Shown piece by piece: positions 1 through 8,208 of a stretch of 17,258 bases of DNA. The stretch comes from CAZZKJ01 sp964654695 (lineage in GTDB: Bacteria; Krumholzibacteriota; Krumholzibacteriia; WVZY01), in the NCBI GenBank assembly GCA_964654695.1, contig CAZZKJ010000052.1, positions 1-17,258 on the forward strand, in the 5' to 3' direction. The stretch's first letter is position 1, and every line of letters begins with the position of its first letter. Under the pieces are notes generated by a model, which was not told the DNA's origin, searched no databases, and saw only the letters and a program-made list of their open reading frames with translations. A program made the position numbers and the translations under genes.

Positions 1-28
1 ACAAGAAAAACAGAAAGCACATTCATTA

Positions 29-631
29 CTGGAAGTCTTCATAAGAAAAATATGTCTGCCTGCCGCTTTGACGGTATTCGTTTTATCATGCGGCGGCAGG
101 GATAAAGAAGGCGGTTCGGCAGGAAACAAGGTTGAGAATAATACGAAGGCGAAACCCCAATCTGCCTCGCAGTCGCAGGGCCAGGATCCGTCGGAACTTG
201 ACAAGATGGTCAGGGGATCCATAAAACCCTTCTTTGACAAAGAAGCGTCTGTTACTTCCAGGGCCGTTTCGCCGGGCGAGTCATTCGAGGTCTTCGTTTT
301 TGGAGGATGCAGCTCGTCGTACACCATGTCAGCTGCCGAATTCAGGCTATCCCTTCCCGAAGGAGTGATTATTACCGGTGAGATAAAATCGGACAGCACG
401 AATATAACCATGGGCGAAACTCTAAAAGACTACATGATGGCATTCAGGTGCATGGGCGGGCCGAAATTCATGCTGATGAAGTATAACTGCCGCGCAAATG
501 ATTCATTCCAAGGCGGTTCCGTCGCCATACACGAAGGTTTGAAAATGCATTTCTTAGGCTTCACATTGTGCGATGAAGACAGAACGATGGCAAAAGCCAT
601 CGGCGGCTCCGCCACCCTGACCAGGAAATAA
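29..631 (+). CDS. Putative lipoprotein of unknown function, start uncertain
   Basis: I do not recognise this family. The frame is open to the left edge (from base 2), so the true start may lie outside the window. I chose the CTG at 29 because it gives a credible lipoprotein signal peptide: basic residues RK, a hydrophobic stretch, then the lipobox V-L-S-C at about 83-94, with Cys20 lipidated. A TTG at 68 is also in frame but would cut the signal peptide to a few residues. After the cysteine comes a Gly/Ser/Gln/Lys-rich linker of about 45 residues, then a compact domain of about 130 residues containing four more cysteines (GGC, FRC, YNC and TLC contexts), which could form disulfides outside the cytoplasm. 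Its alternating hydrophobic pattern suggests a beta-sandwich (inference). The next gene, a secreted protease, starts about 70 bases downstream on the same strand, so the two may be co-transcribed. Confidence 0.6.
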   Translation: MEVFIRKICLPAALTVFVLSCGGRDKEGGSAGNKVENNTKAKPQSASQSQGQDPSELDKMVRGSIKPFFDKEASVTSRAVSPGESFEVFVFGGCSSSYTMSAAEFRLSLPEGVIITGEIKSDSTNITMGETLKDYMMAFRCMGGPKFMLMKYNCRANDSFQGGSVAIHEGLKMHFLGFTLCDEDRTMAKAIGGSATLTRK

Positions 632-701
632 GATTCCTTTCCTAAGGACTGTTGTGATCAAACCCATATTGAATTTGCAATTTTCAGAAAGGACAAGATT
701 G

Positions 702-3560
702 ATGCAAGCAATGCGCAAAGTGATTTTGACCGCCGGCTTCATGGTTTTATTTACTTCCCTCAATTCCAAAGCGGTGGTCCCGCCTAAAGACGGCGGCAGT
801 CTGCCGGACGCATATTTTGAAGCAAAATCAAAGAACCGCCGCGCTTTTATGCCCAAACGCGCCTGGATAAAGAAGACATTGGATTTAAAGCAAAAACGCC
901 TGAAATTCATTAGCGAAGCCGGAGGCGGAGGGCCGGATAGAGTGCCCGGAGATATGAAAGTATCCGGAACTTTCAACGTGCCCGTATTCCTTGGCAATTT
1001 CGCGAATACAACCGCCCCTTATCCGAGCGCAAATCTGCAGACCGAACTCTTCACCGGCCCATGGACGACCGGCACCATGACCCAGTTCTACTCGGAAATA
1101 TCGTATGGAAACCTCAATGTGACGGGCTCTGTATACAACTGGGTAAATGTTTCGAAGGCTGATACGTACTACGAGGGTTCCAGTCACGGGATGAGCCCGG
1201 GCGATGCCCACACCGGGGAGTTCATAAAGGAGATTCTCGATGCCAGGGACGGAGCAGTCGACTTCGGACAGTTCGACAACGACGGCCCCGACGGCATACC
1301 TAATTCCGGCGATGATGACGGCTTCGTGGATTTCATCGCAATTGTTCATCCGGAAGTGGGGGCAGAATGCGGTAATTCCAATATATGGTCGCATTCCTGG
1401 GGTTACAGTGGCTGGCCCATCGGCGGTAATTCCCCTTATGTAACAAACGATCCCAAGGCCGGCGGCGGTTTCATTAAAGTGGAAGATTATGTGATTCAAC
1501 CGGCCCTGTCGTGCAACGGTGCGACGATGATAGAAATAGGGGTTTTCTGTCACGAATTCGGTCATGCTTTCGGCCTGCCCGATCTCTACGATACCGACGG
1601 TGGTTCCAGCGGCATAGGCCACTGGGGACTGATGGGTTCGGGGAGCTGGAACTCTCCTTCTTCGCCGTCTCATATGTGCGCGTGGTCTAAAATCGAATTA
1701 GGATGGATAACACCCGCGGTCGTTACGTGGCAGGGATCCGTGCAGTCCATTCCGGAGATCGAAACCAATGCCGTCTGTTTCAAGCTGCCGTTTTCGAGGG
1801 ATCGGTTCCGGCGGCTCCTCGACTGCGCTCATACCGGCACCGCATCGCTTCGCTGCGGCCTTACCGGCACCGAGGGCAACAACCGGAATTGGAAAGCATC
1901 GGGAGGATACGGCAATGGGTGGGATGAATATATCGAAAGGGAATTTGTTTATAATGGATCGAATCCGGTTACTTTGCAGTATGATTACTCCTACCAGTTG
2001 GAAAGCGACTACGATTATGGTTTCACGATTTTAGATGTCGGCGGAAGCGAAAGTCTATTGAAGACGTATACCGGCAACGTGAGCGGCACGGAATCGATTA
2101 ATCTCGCGCCCTACCTGACATCATATTCGCCTCCGCAGCCCTACAAGATCAAGTTTCGTTTTACGTCCGATTATGCCTGGTCGGATGAAGACGGGAAGAA
2201 TGCCACCACCTGCGGCGCCCTGGTCATCGATAACTTGAGTGTTACCGGCGGCGGCGAGTCCTACTCCTCCGGCTTCGAGAGTTTTGTCGACGGCTGGTAC
2301 CAGGATCCATCATCTAATCCTAAGAAAGAATACTGGCTGGTGGAAAACAGGAATACCACCGGGTTTGATGCAAATCTCCATTCGCCCGGGCTTCTCATAT
2401 GGCACGTGGACGAGGAAGTCATGAATTCCGCCTACGGGAATTCCGGCGGAGGCACGACAGCAGGCGATCAAGCCGTCCGGGGCCTTGTCCTCGAAGAAGC
2501 CGACGGAAACAGCGATCTGCTCCTGGCGGGAGGCGCCAACCGCGGCGACAGCGGCGATGCTTTTCCGGGCTCGACCAGCAATACATCTTTCAACTCGGCA
2601 TCCAGCCCCAACAGCAATACCAACAGGGTTCGATCGACGAAGATCGAAGTATCGAGTATAAGTTCGGCGGGTCCGTCTATGACCGCATTCTTGCGGGCCG
2701 GCGATCCGCCGCCGGTTCCCCTGAGCGTCGCCCCGGATACGCTCGATAATGACGTTAATTTTATAAATGTTACCGTCAGCGGCAACTTGATACGTCATGG
2801 GGCATCTTTCGAATTTCGCAAGTCGGGGGAGACCAGCATCGTTCCTACTTCGGTAGATTGGATCGACAAGCGGCGCATGCAGGGGGAGATAAAGGTTTAC
2901 AGCAAGAGATTCGGCTTCTGGAATCTTATCATTACAAATCCCGATGGACAGATTGATTCAGTTCCGAACGCGCTGTATTTGAATTTCAAGGTGGCGGCCA
3001 AGCTCACGTTCGCCCGCCTGAAATCCCTCGTTGATGGAATTGAAGTGAGCTACTCCGTCTCTGGTCTCGATCCGGGCGAACGCATCATCGTTACAAAAGC
3101 AAGTTCGATACAGGGTCCCTGGATTGAGCCCGAATGGAGATCGAGCAATACAAGTGGAAATGAATTTCATCTTTTGGATTCCTCGGTGGAAGCCGGTGGC
3201 AAGTATTACTACAGGATAGAATCAGTAACCAAGTCGGGAAGCGTCAGCGTTCTTTACACGGGGAGCGCCGTCGCCCAGGCCCGCAGGTTGATTTTATATC
3301 AGAACATTCCCAATCCCTTTAATCCGACAACATCCATTTCTTTTTACGTACCCGAAAGGATGCGCGTCGAGATGGGAATCTATAATGCCAGCGGTAAACT
3401 TGTGAGAACGCTGGCGAGTCATCCATTTTCCGCCGGCTATAAGACTCTGTCATGGGATGGCAGGGATAATCGCGGCGGCAGCGTTGCATCTGGAATTTAT
3501 TTTTATAAACTAAAAGCCGGCACAAAGACGCTTACACGCAAAATGGCTCTAATCAGATAG
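702..3560 (+). CDS. Secreted M6-family metalloprotease with C-terminal FlgD-like/sorting domain
   Basis: Predicted extracellular zinc protease of the M6 (immune inhibitor A) type, 952 residues. I chose the ATG at 702 because GAAAGGA lies about nine bases upstream and it gives a clean signal peptide (MRKVILTAGF...). A GTG at 654 is in frame but puts a polar stretch first. The catalytic site is HEFGHAFGLPD: His284, Glu285, His288 and Asp294 in the HExxHxxGxxD pattern, followed by GLMGSGSWN. An Asp-rich FDNDGPDG...DDDGFVD segment at about 205-225 looks like a calcium site. A second half-domain ends with the family-typical GLLIWHVDEE. From about 665 there are beta domains resembling IPT/TIG and fibronectin III folds. 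Residues about 863-952 are a FlgD Ig-like module beginning LYQNIPNPFNPTT and ending GIYFYKLKAG...KMALIR. Such tails act as cell-surface or type IX sorting modules in FCB-group bacteria. The substrate cannot be told from the sequence. Confidence 0.88.
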   Translation: MQAMRKVILTAGFMVLFTSLNSKAVVPPKDGGSLPDAYFEAKSKNRRAFMPKRAWIKKTLDLKQKRLKFISEAGGGGPDRVPGDMKVSGTFNVPVFLGNFANTTAPYPSANLQTELFTGPWTTGTMTQFYSEISYGNLNVTGSVYNWVNVSKADTYYEGSSHGMSPGDAHTGEFIKEILDARDGAVDFGQFDNDGPDGIPNSGDDDGFVDFIAIVHPEVGAECGNSNIWSHSWGYSGWPIGGNSPYVTNDPKAGGGFIKVEDYVIQPALSCNGATMIEIGVFCHEFGHAFGLPDLYDTDGGSSGIGHWGLMGSGSWNSPSSPSHMCAWSKIELGWITPAVVTWQGSVQSIPEIETNAVCFKLPFSRDRFRRLLDCAHTGTASLRCGLTGTEGNNRNWKASGGYGNGWDEYIEREFVYNGSNPVTLQYDYSYQLESDYDYGFTILDVGGSESLLKTYTGNVSGTESINLAPYLTSYSPPQPYKIKFRFTSDYAWSDEDGKNATTCGALVIDNLSVTGGGESYSSGFESFVDGWYQDPSSNPKKEYWLVENRNTTGFDANLHSPGLLIWHVDEEVMNSAYGNSGGGTTAGDQAVRGLVLEEADGNSDLLLAGGANRGDSGDAFPGSTSNTSFNSASSPNSNTNRVRSTKIEVSSISSAGPSMTAFLRAGDPPPVPLSVAPDTLDNDVNFINVTVSGNLIRHGASFEFRKSGETSIVPTSVDWIDKRRMQGEIKVYSKRFGFWNLIITNPDGQIDSVPNALYLNFKVAAKLTFARLKSLVDGIEVSYSVSGLDPGERIIVTKASSIQGPWIEPEWRSSNTSGNEFHLLDSSVEAGGKYYYRIESVTKSGSVSVLYTGSAVAQARRLILYQNIPNPFNPTTSISFYVPERMRVEMGIYNASGKLVRTLASHPFSAGYKTLSWDGRDNRGGSVASGIYFYKLKAGTKTLTRKMALIR

Positions 3561-3584
3561 GGGCTTTAATACCAAATCCAAATT

Positions 3585-3624
3585 ATTTTCCCCTCGTTTC
3601 AGATCTGTGATACGGGGGGAAAAT
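3585..3624. terminator. Long hairpin after the protease gene, possible transcription terminator
   Basis: ATTTTCCCC at 3585-3593 pairs with GGGGAAAAT at 3616-3624. The pairing continues inward (TCGT with ACGG, one mismatch, then TCA with TGA) to a small loop around GATCTG. It lies 24 bases after the protease stop codon and about 100 bases before the iron operon, where a terminator is expected. It lacks a clean U-run on either strand (TTTATAT follows on the plus strand), so intrinsic termination is plausible but unproven. The rest of the 3561-3726 gap is AT-rich and presumably holds the promoter of the iron operon. I could not pick a convincing -35/-10 pair or a DtxR-type palindrome there. Confidence 0.45.
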
Positions 3625-3726
3625 TTATATGGCCGAAGTCCCGGGAGTTTATTATATTCAATTGATTTATGATAATAACACGTAATTGCTAAAGAAATTC
3701 GGTCGGACTTTCCGGAGCGATAAGTA

Positions 3727-4428
3727 GTGGCTGAAAAATCGGAACAATCAATATTGTTCGACGAAGTGCTCGAAGTGCTTTTCATGATGCGCGAGGATAA
3801 TAAAAAAGCCTCCGCAGGCGATCTGTTGAGTATAGAGCACTGCAATCATAGATTCAGCCTGGAGCTGCTCGAACGCGTTGCCGATGAAGGCCTCACGAGG
3901 AGGATCAACGACTCCTTCGAGCTGACGGATAAAGGTCTGAAAAAAGCAACAAGAATTCTCAGATGCCACCGCTTGGCGGAGCGCCTGTTGGTCGATGTCC
4001 TCAATGCCGGAGACGAGATAGTCGAGTCGAGCGCATGCCATTTCGAGCATATATTGTCCGAAGAGATTGTGGACAGCATTTGCACCCTCCTGGGTCATCC
4101 GCGAACATGCCCCCACGGAAAAAGCATTTCTCCTGGCTTATGCTGCCGCCGCGCGGAAAAGGAAATATTTCCAATTCTGAAAGCCCTTTCAAAATTATCC
4201 CCCGGAGACGACGGGGAAATCGCGTATATAAGTTCGCGGTTTCATGAAAGATTGTCGCGCCTGGCGAGCCTGGGTATATCTCCCGGCCGACACATCATAG
4301 TAAGACAGGTCAAGCCCTCATATATAATTGCCGTCGGAGAATCGGAAATTGCCCTGGAGGAGAAAGTCGCCGAAGAAATTTTCCTCAGAATTTCAACGCG
4401 CGGACCGGCCAAAGGCGGTTTGCAATAA
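3727..4428 (+). CDS. DtxR-family metal-dependent transcriptional repressor with FeoA/SH3-like domain
   Basis: Predicted iron- or manganese-sensing repressor, 233 residues, the usual length for DtxR/IdeR. It starts at GTG, with GGAG nine bases upstream. An N-terminal winged helix-turn-helix (about 5-75, ending in ELTDKGLKKA) leads into a metal-binding and dimerisation domain with the signature RCHRLAERLL (His81, Glu85), ACHFEH (Cys104, Glu107, His108) and CPHGKSI. These match DtxR ligands His79, Glu83, Cys102, Glu105 and His106. The DtxR His98 position appears to be Glu100 here, so the ancillary site may differ. Residues about 152-222 form a FeoA/SH3-like domain (RLASLGISPG). feoB begins six bases after the stop codon, so this is probably the autoregulated controller of ferrous iron uptake. 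The protein is rich in cysteine, with a Cys-Cys pair at 139-140. Confidence 0.87.
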   Translation: MAEKSEQSILFDEVLEVLFMMREDNKKASAGDLLSIEHCNHRFSLELLERVADEGLTRRINDSFELTDKGLKKATRILRCHRLAERLLVDVLNAGDEIVESSACHFEHILSEEIVDSICTLLGHPRTCPHGKSISPGLCCRRAEKEIFPILKALSKLSPGDDGEIAYISSRFHERLSRLASLGISPGRHIIVRQVKPSYIIAVGESEIALEEKVAEEIFLRISTRGPAKGGLQ

Positions 4429-4433
4429 TTAAT

Positions 4434-6569
4434 ATGGATTCCAAAGTATTAAGCGCCGAAAAAAAACCGGAACCTGCCGTTGTTCTTGTCGGCAATCCCA
4501 ATGTCGGTAAAAGCCTGCTTTTTTCATATTTGACCGGGCGGTATGCCGCGGTATCGAATTATCCCGGCACCACAGTAGAGGTGCTCCAAGGAAAAGGCCA
4601 GTTCGGGCTTGATCGCGCCGTTATAGATACGCCGGGCGCCAACAGCCTGCATCCTCAATCGGTGGATGAGAAGGTAGCCCGGGATATTTTATTGTCCGGC
4701 AGGGCAGGCATAGTGCTGCAGGTAGCGGATGCTAAAAATTTGAGACGCGGCCTCACGATGACCACGCAGCTCGCCGAGATGGGATTGCCTGTTGTTCTCG
4801 CGCTTAACATGATGGATGAAGCGCGAAGAAGGGGAATAAAAATCCATTCCCGTGCACTCTCGGAAAAAATCGGCATTCCGGTTGTGGAAACGGTTGCCAT
4901 CGAGAAGAGAGGATTCAAGAAGCTGCTTCAGCATCTTCGGGCCGGACCCGTTGTCCCGGAAATAACAGTCCGTTATCCGGAAGCCGTCGAAAAAGGAATT
5001 GAAGAGCTTTTGAATATTCTTCCCGATACTAATATAAACAAGCGGGCTGTGGCCGTAATGTTACTGGCGGATCAGGATGAGACTCGAAGCGGGTTGTCGG
5101 TTTTCATCGGTTCCGGAGCCGTTGCTGCGGCTCGAATCATCACCGAAAAAGTGCAGAAGCAGTTTTCCCAACCACTGGGGTATATAATAGGAGTCTCACG
5201 CTCCAAGACTGTGGATCGTCTTCTCGATACCGTTTTCATGAAAGATATTCAAGAGCTGGGTCTTGCGGCCAGGGCCGGAATGAGGAAGCGGCAGGCTTTT
5301 ACCGCGTTGGGACTGACGGCGGTATCATTGGTTTTATACTCGTTTCTGGGCCATGAAATCCTCGCCAACTGGGGGCTTCACCCGTTTTTGCTTCATGTCG
5401 TGGCGTTAATATTTTTATTTACGGTTCTTCCTTATGCCATATTGGAAAAACTGACAACCCACTATATTATCGGCGCATTCTTCCTGATGGAAGTATTATA
5501 CTTGATGTACAAGTTTGTCGGTGTTTTTGGCGCGGGAACTCTGGTTAATTTTATCGAAAACAATTTCTTCAAAGCCGCAGTAGTTCCGGCCGCGGTTTCC
5601 ATTATAGAAAAAACCGTCCCTGGTGTATTTTTCAGAGACCTGCTGGTTGGGGACTACGGATTGATATCGATGGGGTTGACTTATTCTATTGCTATAGTGA
5701 TGCCGATTGTCGCAACGTTCTTTTTCGCCTTCGGAATTCTCGAGGATTCCGGGTATCTTCCGCGCCTGTCGGTAATAGCCGATAGAATAATGCGCCGGGT
5801 TGGACTTAACGGCAAAGCGGTTCTGCCCATGGTTTTAGGGCTCGGCTGCGCTACAATGGCCACATTGACCGCAAGGATACTCGACACCAGAAAAGAAAGG
5901 GTGATTGCAACCCTTCTTCTCGCCCTGGGCATTCCCTGCTCCGCCCAGCTGGGCGTTATAATCGCCGTGGTGTCCCAGTGCTCCGCAGCCGTTACCCTTA
6001 CGGTCGTGCTCGTGGTTCTGGCACAGCTGTTAATCGTGGGAACGCTGTCGGCGAAGCTTATAAAAAGCAGGGCCGGTGATTTTATTGTCGAGCTCCCTCC
6101 CCTGCGGCCTCCGCAGCTGTTAAATATAATTTTGAAAACAACCCATCGCATGAAATGGTTTCTGATAGAAGCGGTTCCGCTGTTTCTCGCGGGAACCTTG
6201 ATCCTTTTCTTTATCGATCGTATCGGCGGTTTGGTTTGGTTGGAACGCGCTTTTTCTCCCGTGATCAGGGGAATGCTGGGATTACCTGAGGACAGCGCTT
6301 TCGCTTTTATTGTTGGATTTTTCCGGCGCGACTACGGCGCGGCCGGCTTATACGATCTTTTCTCGACCGGCCGCCTGAATCATAACCAGGTAGCGGTCAG
6401 CATGGTTGTTATTACATTATTCGTGCCGTGTATTGCCAATTTGTTGGTAATGATAAAAGAAAGGGGGAGCGGCACCGCGTTTGCGATGGCCGCCTTCATA
6501 CTTCCATACGCGGTGCTGGTAGGCACCGCTCTCAACTACTTCCTCCGTCTCACCGGCCTTGACCTGTAA
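4434..6569 (+). CDS. feoB: Ferrous iron transport protein B
   Basis: Inner-membrane Fe(II) transporter, 711 residues. The N-terminal GTPase domain shows G1 GNPNVGKS (20-27), the G2 region NYPGTT (43-48), G3 DTPG (65-68) and G4 NMMD (125-128), followed by the helical regulatory part. The membrane domain, from about residue 285, has many hydrophobic helices and two Gate-like halves. It includes GLGCATMATLTARIL, ALGIPCSAQLG and FFRRDYGAAGLYDL, which are hallmarks of the FeoB subgroup that I recall from Deltaproteobacteria and related anaerobes. It starts at the ATG only six bases after the repressor gene ends. The ribosome binding site is weak (AAAGGCGG, rather far upstream), so translational coupling to the repressor is likely. 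No separate feoA is present. The FeoA-like domain of the upstream repressor is the only one in the window. Fe(II) uptake fits an anoxic lifestyle. Confidence 0.95.
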   Translation: MDSKVLSAEKKPEPAVVLVGNPNVGKSLLFSYLTGRYAAVSNYPGTTVEVLQGKGQFGLDRAVIDTPGANSLHPQSVDEKVARDILLSGRAGIVLQVADAKNLRRGLTMTTQLAEMGLPVVLALNMMDEARRRGIKIHSRALSEKIGIPVVETVAIEKRGFKKLLQHLRAGPVVPEITVRYPEAVEKGIEELLNILPDTNINKRAVAVMLLADQDETRSGLSVFIGSGAVAAARIITEKVQKQFSQPLGYIIGVSRSKTVDRLLDTVFMKDIQELGLAARAGMRKRQAFTALGLTAVSLVLYSFLGHEILANWGLHPFLLHVVALIFLFTVLPYAILEKLTTHYIIGAFFLMEVLYLMYKFVGVFGAGTLVNFIENNFFKAAVVPAAVSIIEKTVPGVFFRDLLVGDYGLISMGLTYSIAIVMPIVATFFFAFGILEDSGYLPRLSVIADRIMRRVGLNGKAVLPMVLGLGCATMATLTARILDTRKERVIATLLLALGIPCSAQLGVIIAVVSQCSAAVTLTVVLVVLAQLLIVGTLSAKLIKSRAGDFIVELPPLRPPQLLNIILKTTHRMKWFLIEAVPLFLAGTLILFFIDRIGGLVWLERAFSPVIRGMLGLPEDSAFAFIVGFFRRDYGAAGLYDLFSTGRLNHNQVAVSMVVITLFVPCIANLLVMIKERGSGTAFAMAAFILPYAVLVGTALNYFLRLTGLDL

Positions 6570-6581
6570 CAAAAAACAGGA

Positions 6582-8150
6582 TCATTTTCTAACGAACGGT
6601 CTGAGTATTTTTTCGGCCAACCGCAGCGCAACGCTGATTCCACCCGGTGCCGTCTCGGCCCTGGCTGAAATCCCTTCCAAGTCATCTTCCTTGATGATTT
6701 TCGCCGCCAGGAGTATTGAAATATAGAGTATCGAAGACACGATAAGACCGGCGAAAAGCCTTGGGACCGGCTGCAGGGGATGCAACAGCAAGCAGGCGGC
6801 CTGAGATGCAACAAAGGCTGATAAAAACGCCGGAATTATTTTGCCGAATGGGAAAATCTTTGCAGTTTTAGCAAAAAGAAGCACCTGCAAAACCGCAGCG
6901 AGCAGAACAAACGATATTAGCGACGCCCACGCCGCCCCTGGTGCCCCGTAACGGGGAATAAGGAGAACATTGAAGGCGATATTGACGGCAGCCGCAAATA
7001 TATATGCAAGAGATTTTTTCCCCGGATTGGATTCGCTGATCAGCACGGACCATGTAAGTTTGCAAATGAAATTCAGAAGAGCTACGAAAGAAAGAATCTT
7101 GAGATAAATTCCTGCAGCCGCGAATGATTCGGAAAAGAGCAGGGTCACCATCTCTATGGAAAACACGGCGGTAAAAATCACCAAAGGGGCAAGAATCATG
7201 CTTACTATTCTGGTAGTGGATTTCAACGTTTGCCATGCGTTTTCCATTTCGTTTCCCGCGATGGCACGGGTAAGAGACGGCGTCAGGACCTGCGCAAAAT
7301 TCATAGGGATTATATTGAGGAAATTCACGAAAAACACTGCGACCGCGTAAAAACCGAGGATCTCGGTCTGGCAGTAGCGCTGAATCATAATCCTGTCGAC
7401 GGAATTTATAAGCATCCACCCCAGGTTCGTGTAGAAAAAGCTGTGCGAGAGTTTTAGAAGCGGTCCAAGTTGCGGTGATCCAATCCCGCTGTTCGATGGA
7501 AAACCTGCTTCGATCGTTTTCCGAAGTCGGCCCAGTGCAATCCCAGCTCCTGATATTTCAGCCAACACAAAACCCAGCAGCACGTAAGAAGGTTCATCGA
7601 ATGCAAGGACGAATGCCACCGGCAGCACGAGGCTGATGAGACTGTAGATCGTTTTTATCAAACCCAGTTCCGCGCCCTTGGAAAAAGCCAGGAATGTATT
7701 GGATAGAACCGCGGTGAGGGTTATGCCGGGAATCATCCAGGCGGCGACAATTATCAGTGTTATCGCGCGGGGTTCACCGGCGAATCTGGATGCAATTGTC
7801 GGAGCAAAAGCACACAGCAGCAGAGACCATATTAAGCTGCTCGCGAAGGATGCGGCGATGCCTGTACGGTAAACCGCTTTTGCTGAAGCGGGATCTCTCC
7901 TCCCAAGTTTCACCGAAACTATTCTGAGAACTGCGGCAGACAGGCCCATGTTTGCGAAGATCGACAGGATTTGCACGTAGGGCAGTGGAATATTCAACAA
8001 CCCGTATGCGTACGGCCCGAGCACTCTGCCCAGAACTACGGCGCGAAGCGGCTTTATGAATGTGAACAACGAGCCGACACCGCTGAGAATGGCCGTATCT
8101 CTAAGAATATTCCAATGCGAATCAAATTCTTGACTGCCGGTTTCTTGCAT
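6582..8150 (-). CDS. Polysaccharide/oligosaccharide flippase (Wzx/MATE-like, MVF superfamily)
   Basis: Integral membrane protein of 522 residues with about 14 hydrophobic segments spread over the whole length. Family-like features are the N-terminal pattern RDTAILSGVGSL with VLGRVLGPYAYGLLN, which is typical of polysaccharide biosynthesis exporters, and a C-terminal half containing the LLIPRYGAPGAAWASLI segment common to Wzx-type flippases. It should move lipid-linked saccharides across the inner membrane for surface polysaccharide assembly; the substrate is not predictable. It ends in a short basic cytoplasmic tail. It starts 58 bases after the exported CBM48 protein on the same strand, so they probably form one transcript. 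The ribosome binding site ahead of the ATG is weak. It converges on feoB with only 12 bases between the stop codons. No glycosyltransferase or polymerase genes are visible next to it. Confidence 0.85.
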   Translation of the reverse strand: MQETGSQEFDSHWNILRDTAILSGVGSLFTFIKPLRAVVLGRVLGPYAYGLLNIPLPYVQILSIFANMGLSAAVLRIVSVKLGRRDPASAKAVYRTGIAASFASSLIWSLLLCAFAPTIASRFAGEPRAITLIIVAAWMIPGITLTAVLSNTFLAFSKGAELGLIKTIYSLISLVLPVAFVLAFDEPSYVLLGFVLAEISGAGIALGRLRKTIEAGFPSNSGIGSPQLGPLLKLSHSFFYTNLGWMLINSVDRIMIQRYCQTEILGFYAVAVFFVNFLNIIPMNFAQVLTPSLTRAIAGNEMENAWQTLKSTTRIVSMILAPLVIFTAVFSIEMVTLLFSESFAAAGIYLKILSFVALLNFICKLTWSVLISESNPGKKSLAYIFAAAVNIAFNVLLIPRYGAPGAAWASLISFVLLAAVLQVLLFAKTAKIFPFGKIIPAFLSAFVASQAACLLLHPLQPVPRLFAGLIVSSILYISILLAAKIIKEDDLEGISARAETAPGGISVALRLAEKILRPFVRK

Positions 8151-8208
8151 CGCGAATTAATCTCACAATATTTGTTCAGGAAACTCAATGATCGGAGCCG
8201 AACTAGCG

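Noticed and set aside
885..1673. 262-codon minus-strand frame inside the M6 protease gene
   Set aside because: It is antisense to the catalytic domain with HEFGH, is rich in Arg and Gly, and has no family features.
1703..2034. Possible local frameshift in the M6 protease around the FSRDRFRRLL...RCGLT segment
   Set aside because: The segment looks odd at first, but the main frame continues into GYGNGWDEY and later family-typical motifs without a break, and the alternative frames code nothing recognisable.
3650..3726. Possible promoter or DtxR-type operator in the AT-rich leader of the iron operon
   Set aside because: TTGATT and TAATTG are only 15 bases apart, and no convincing inverted repeat of the DtxR or MntR type is visible.
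6563..6580. Small CCTGT/ACAGG stem between the convergent feoB and flippase genes
   Set aside because: It has only five base pairs, overlaps the feoB stop codon and has no U-run outside the loop. That is too weak to call a bidirectional terminator.
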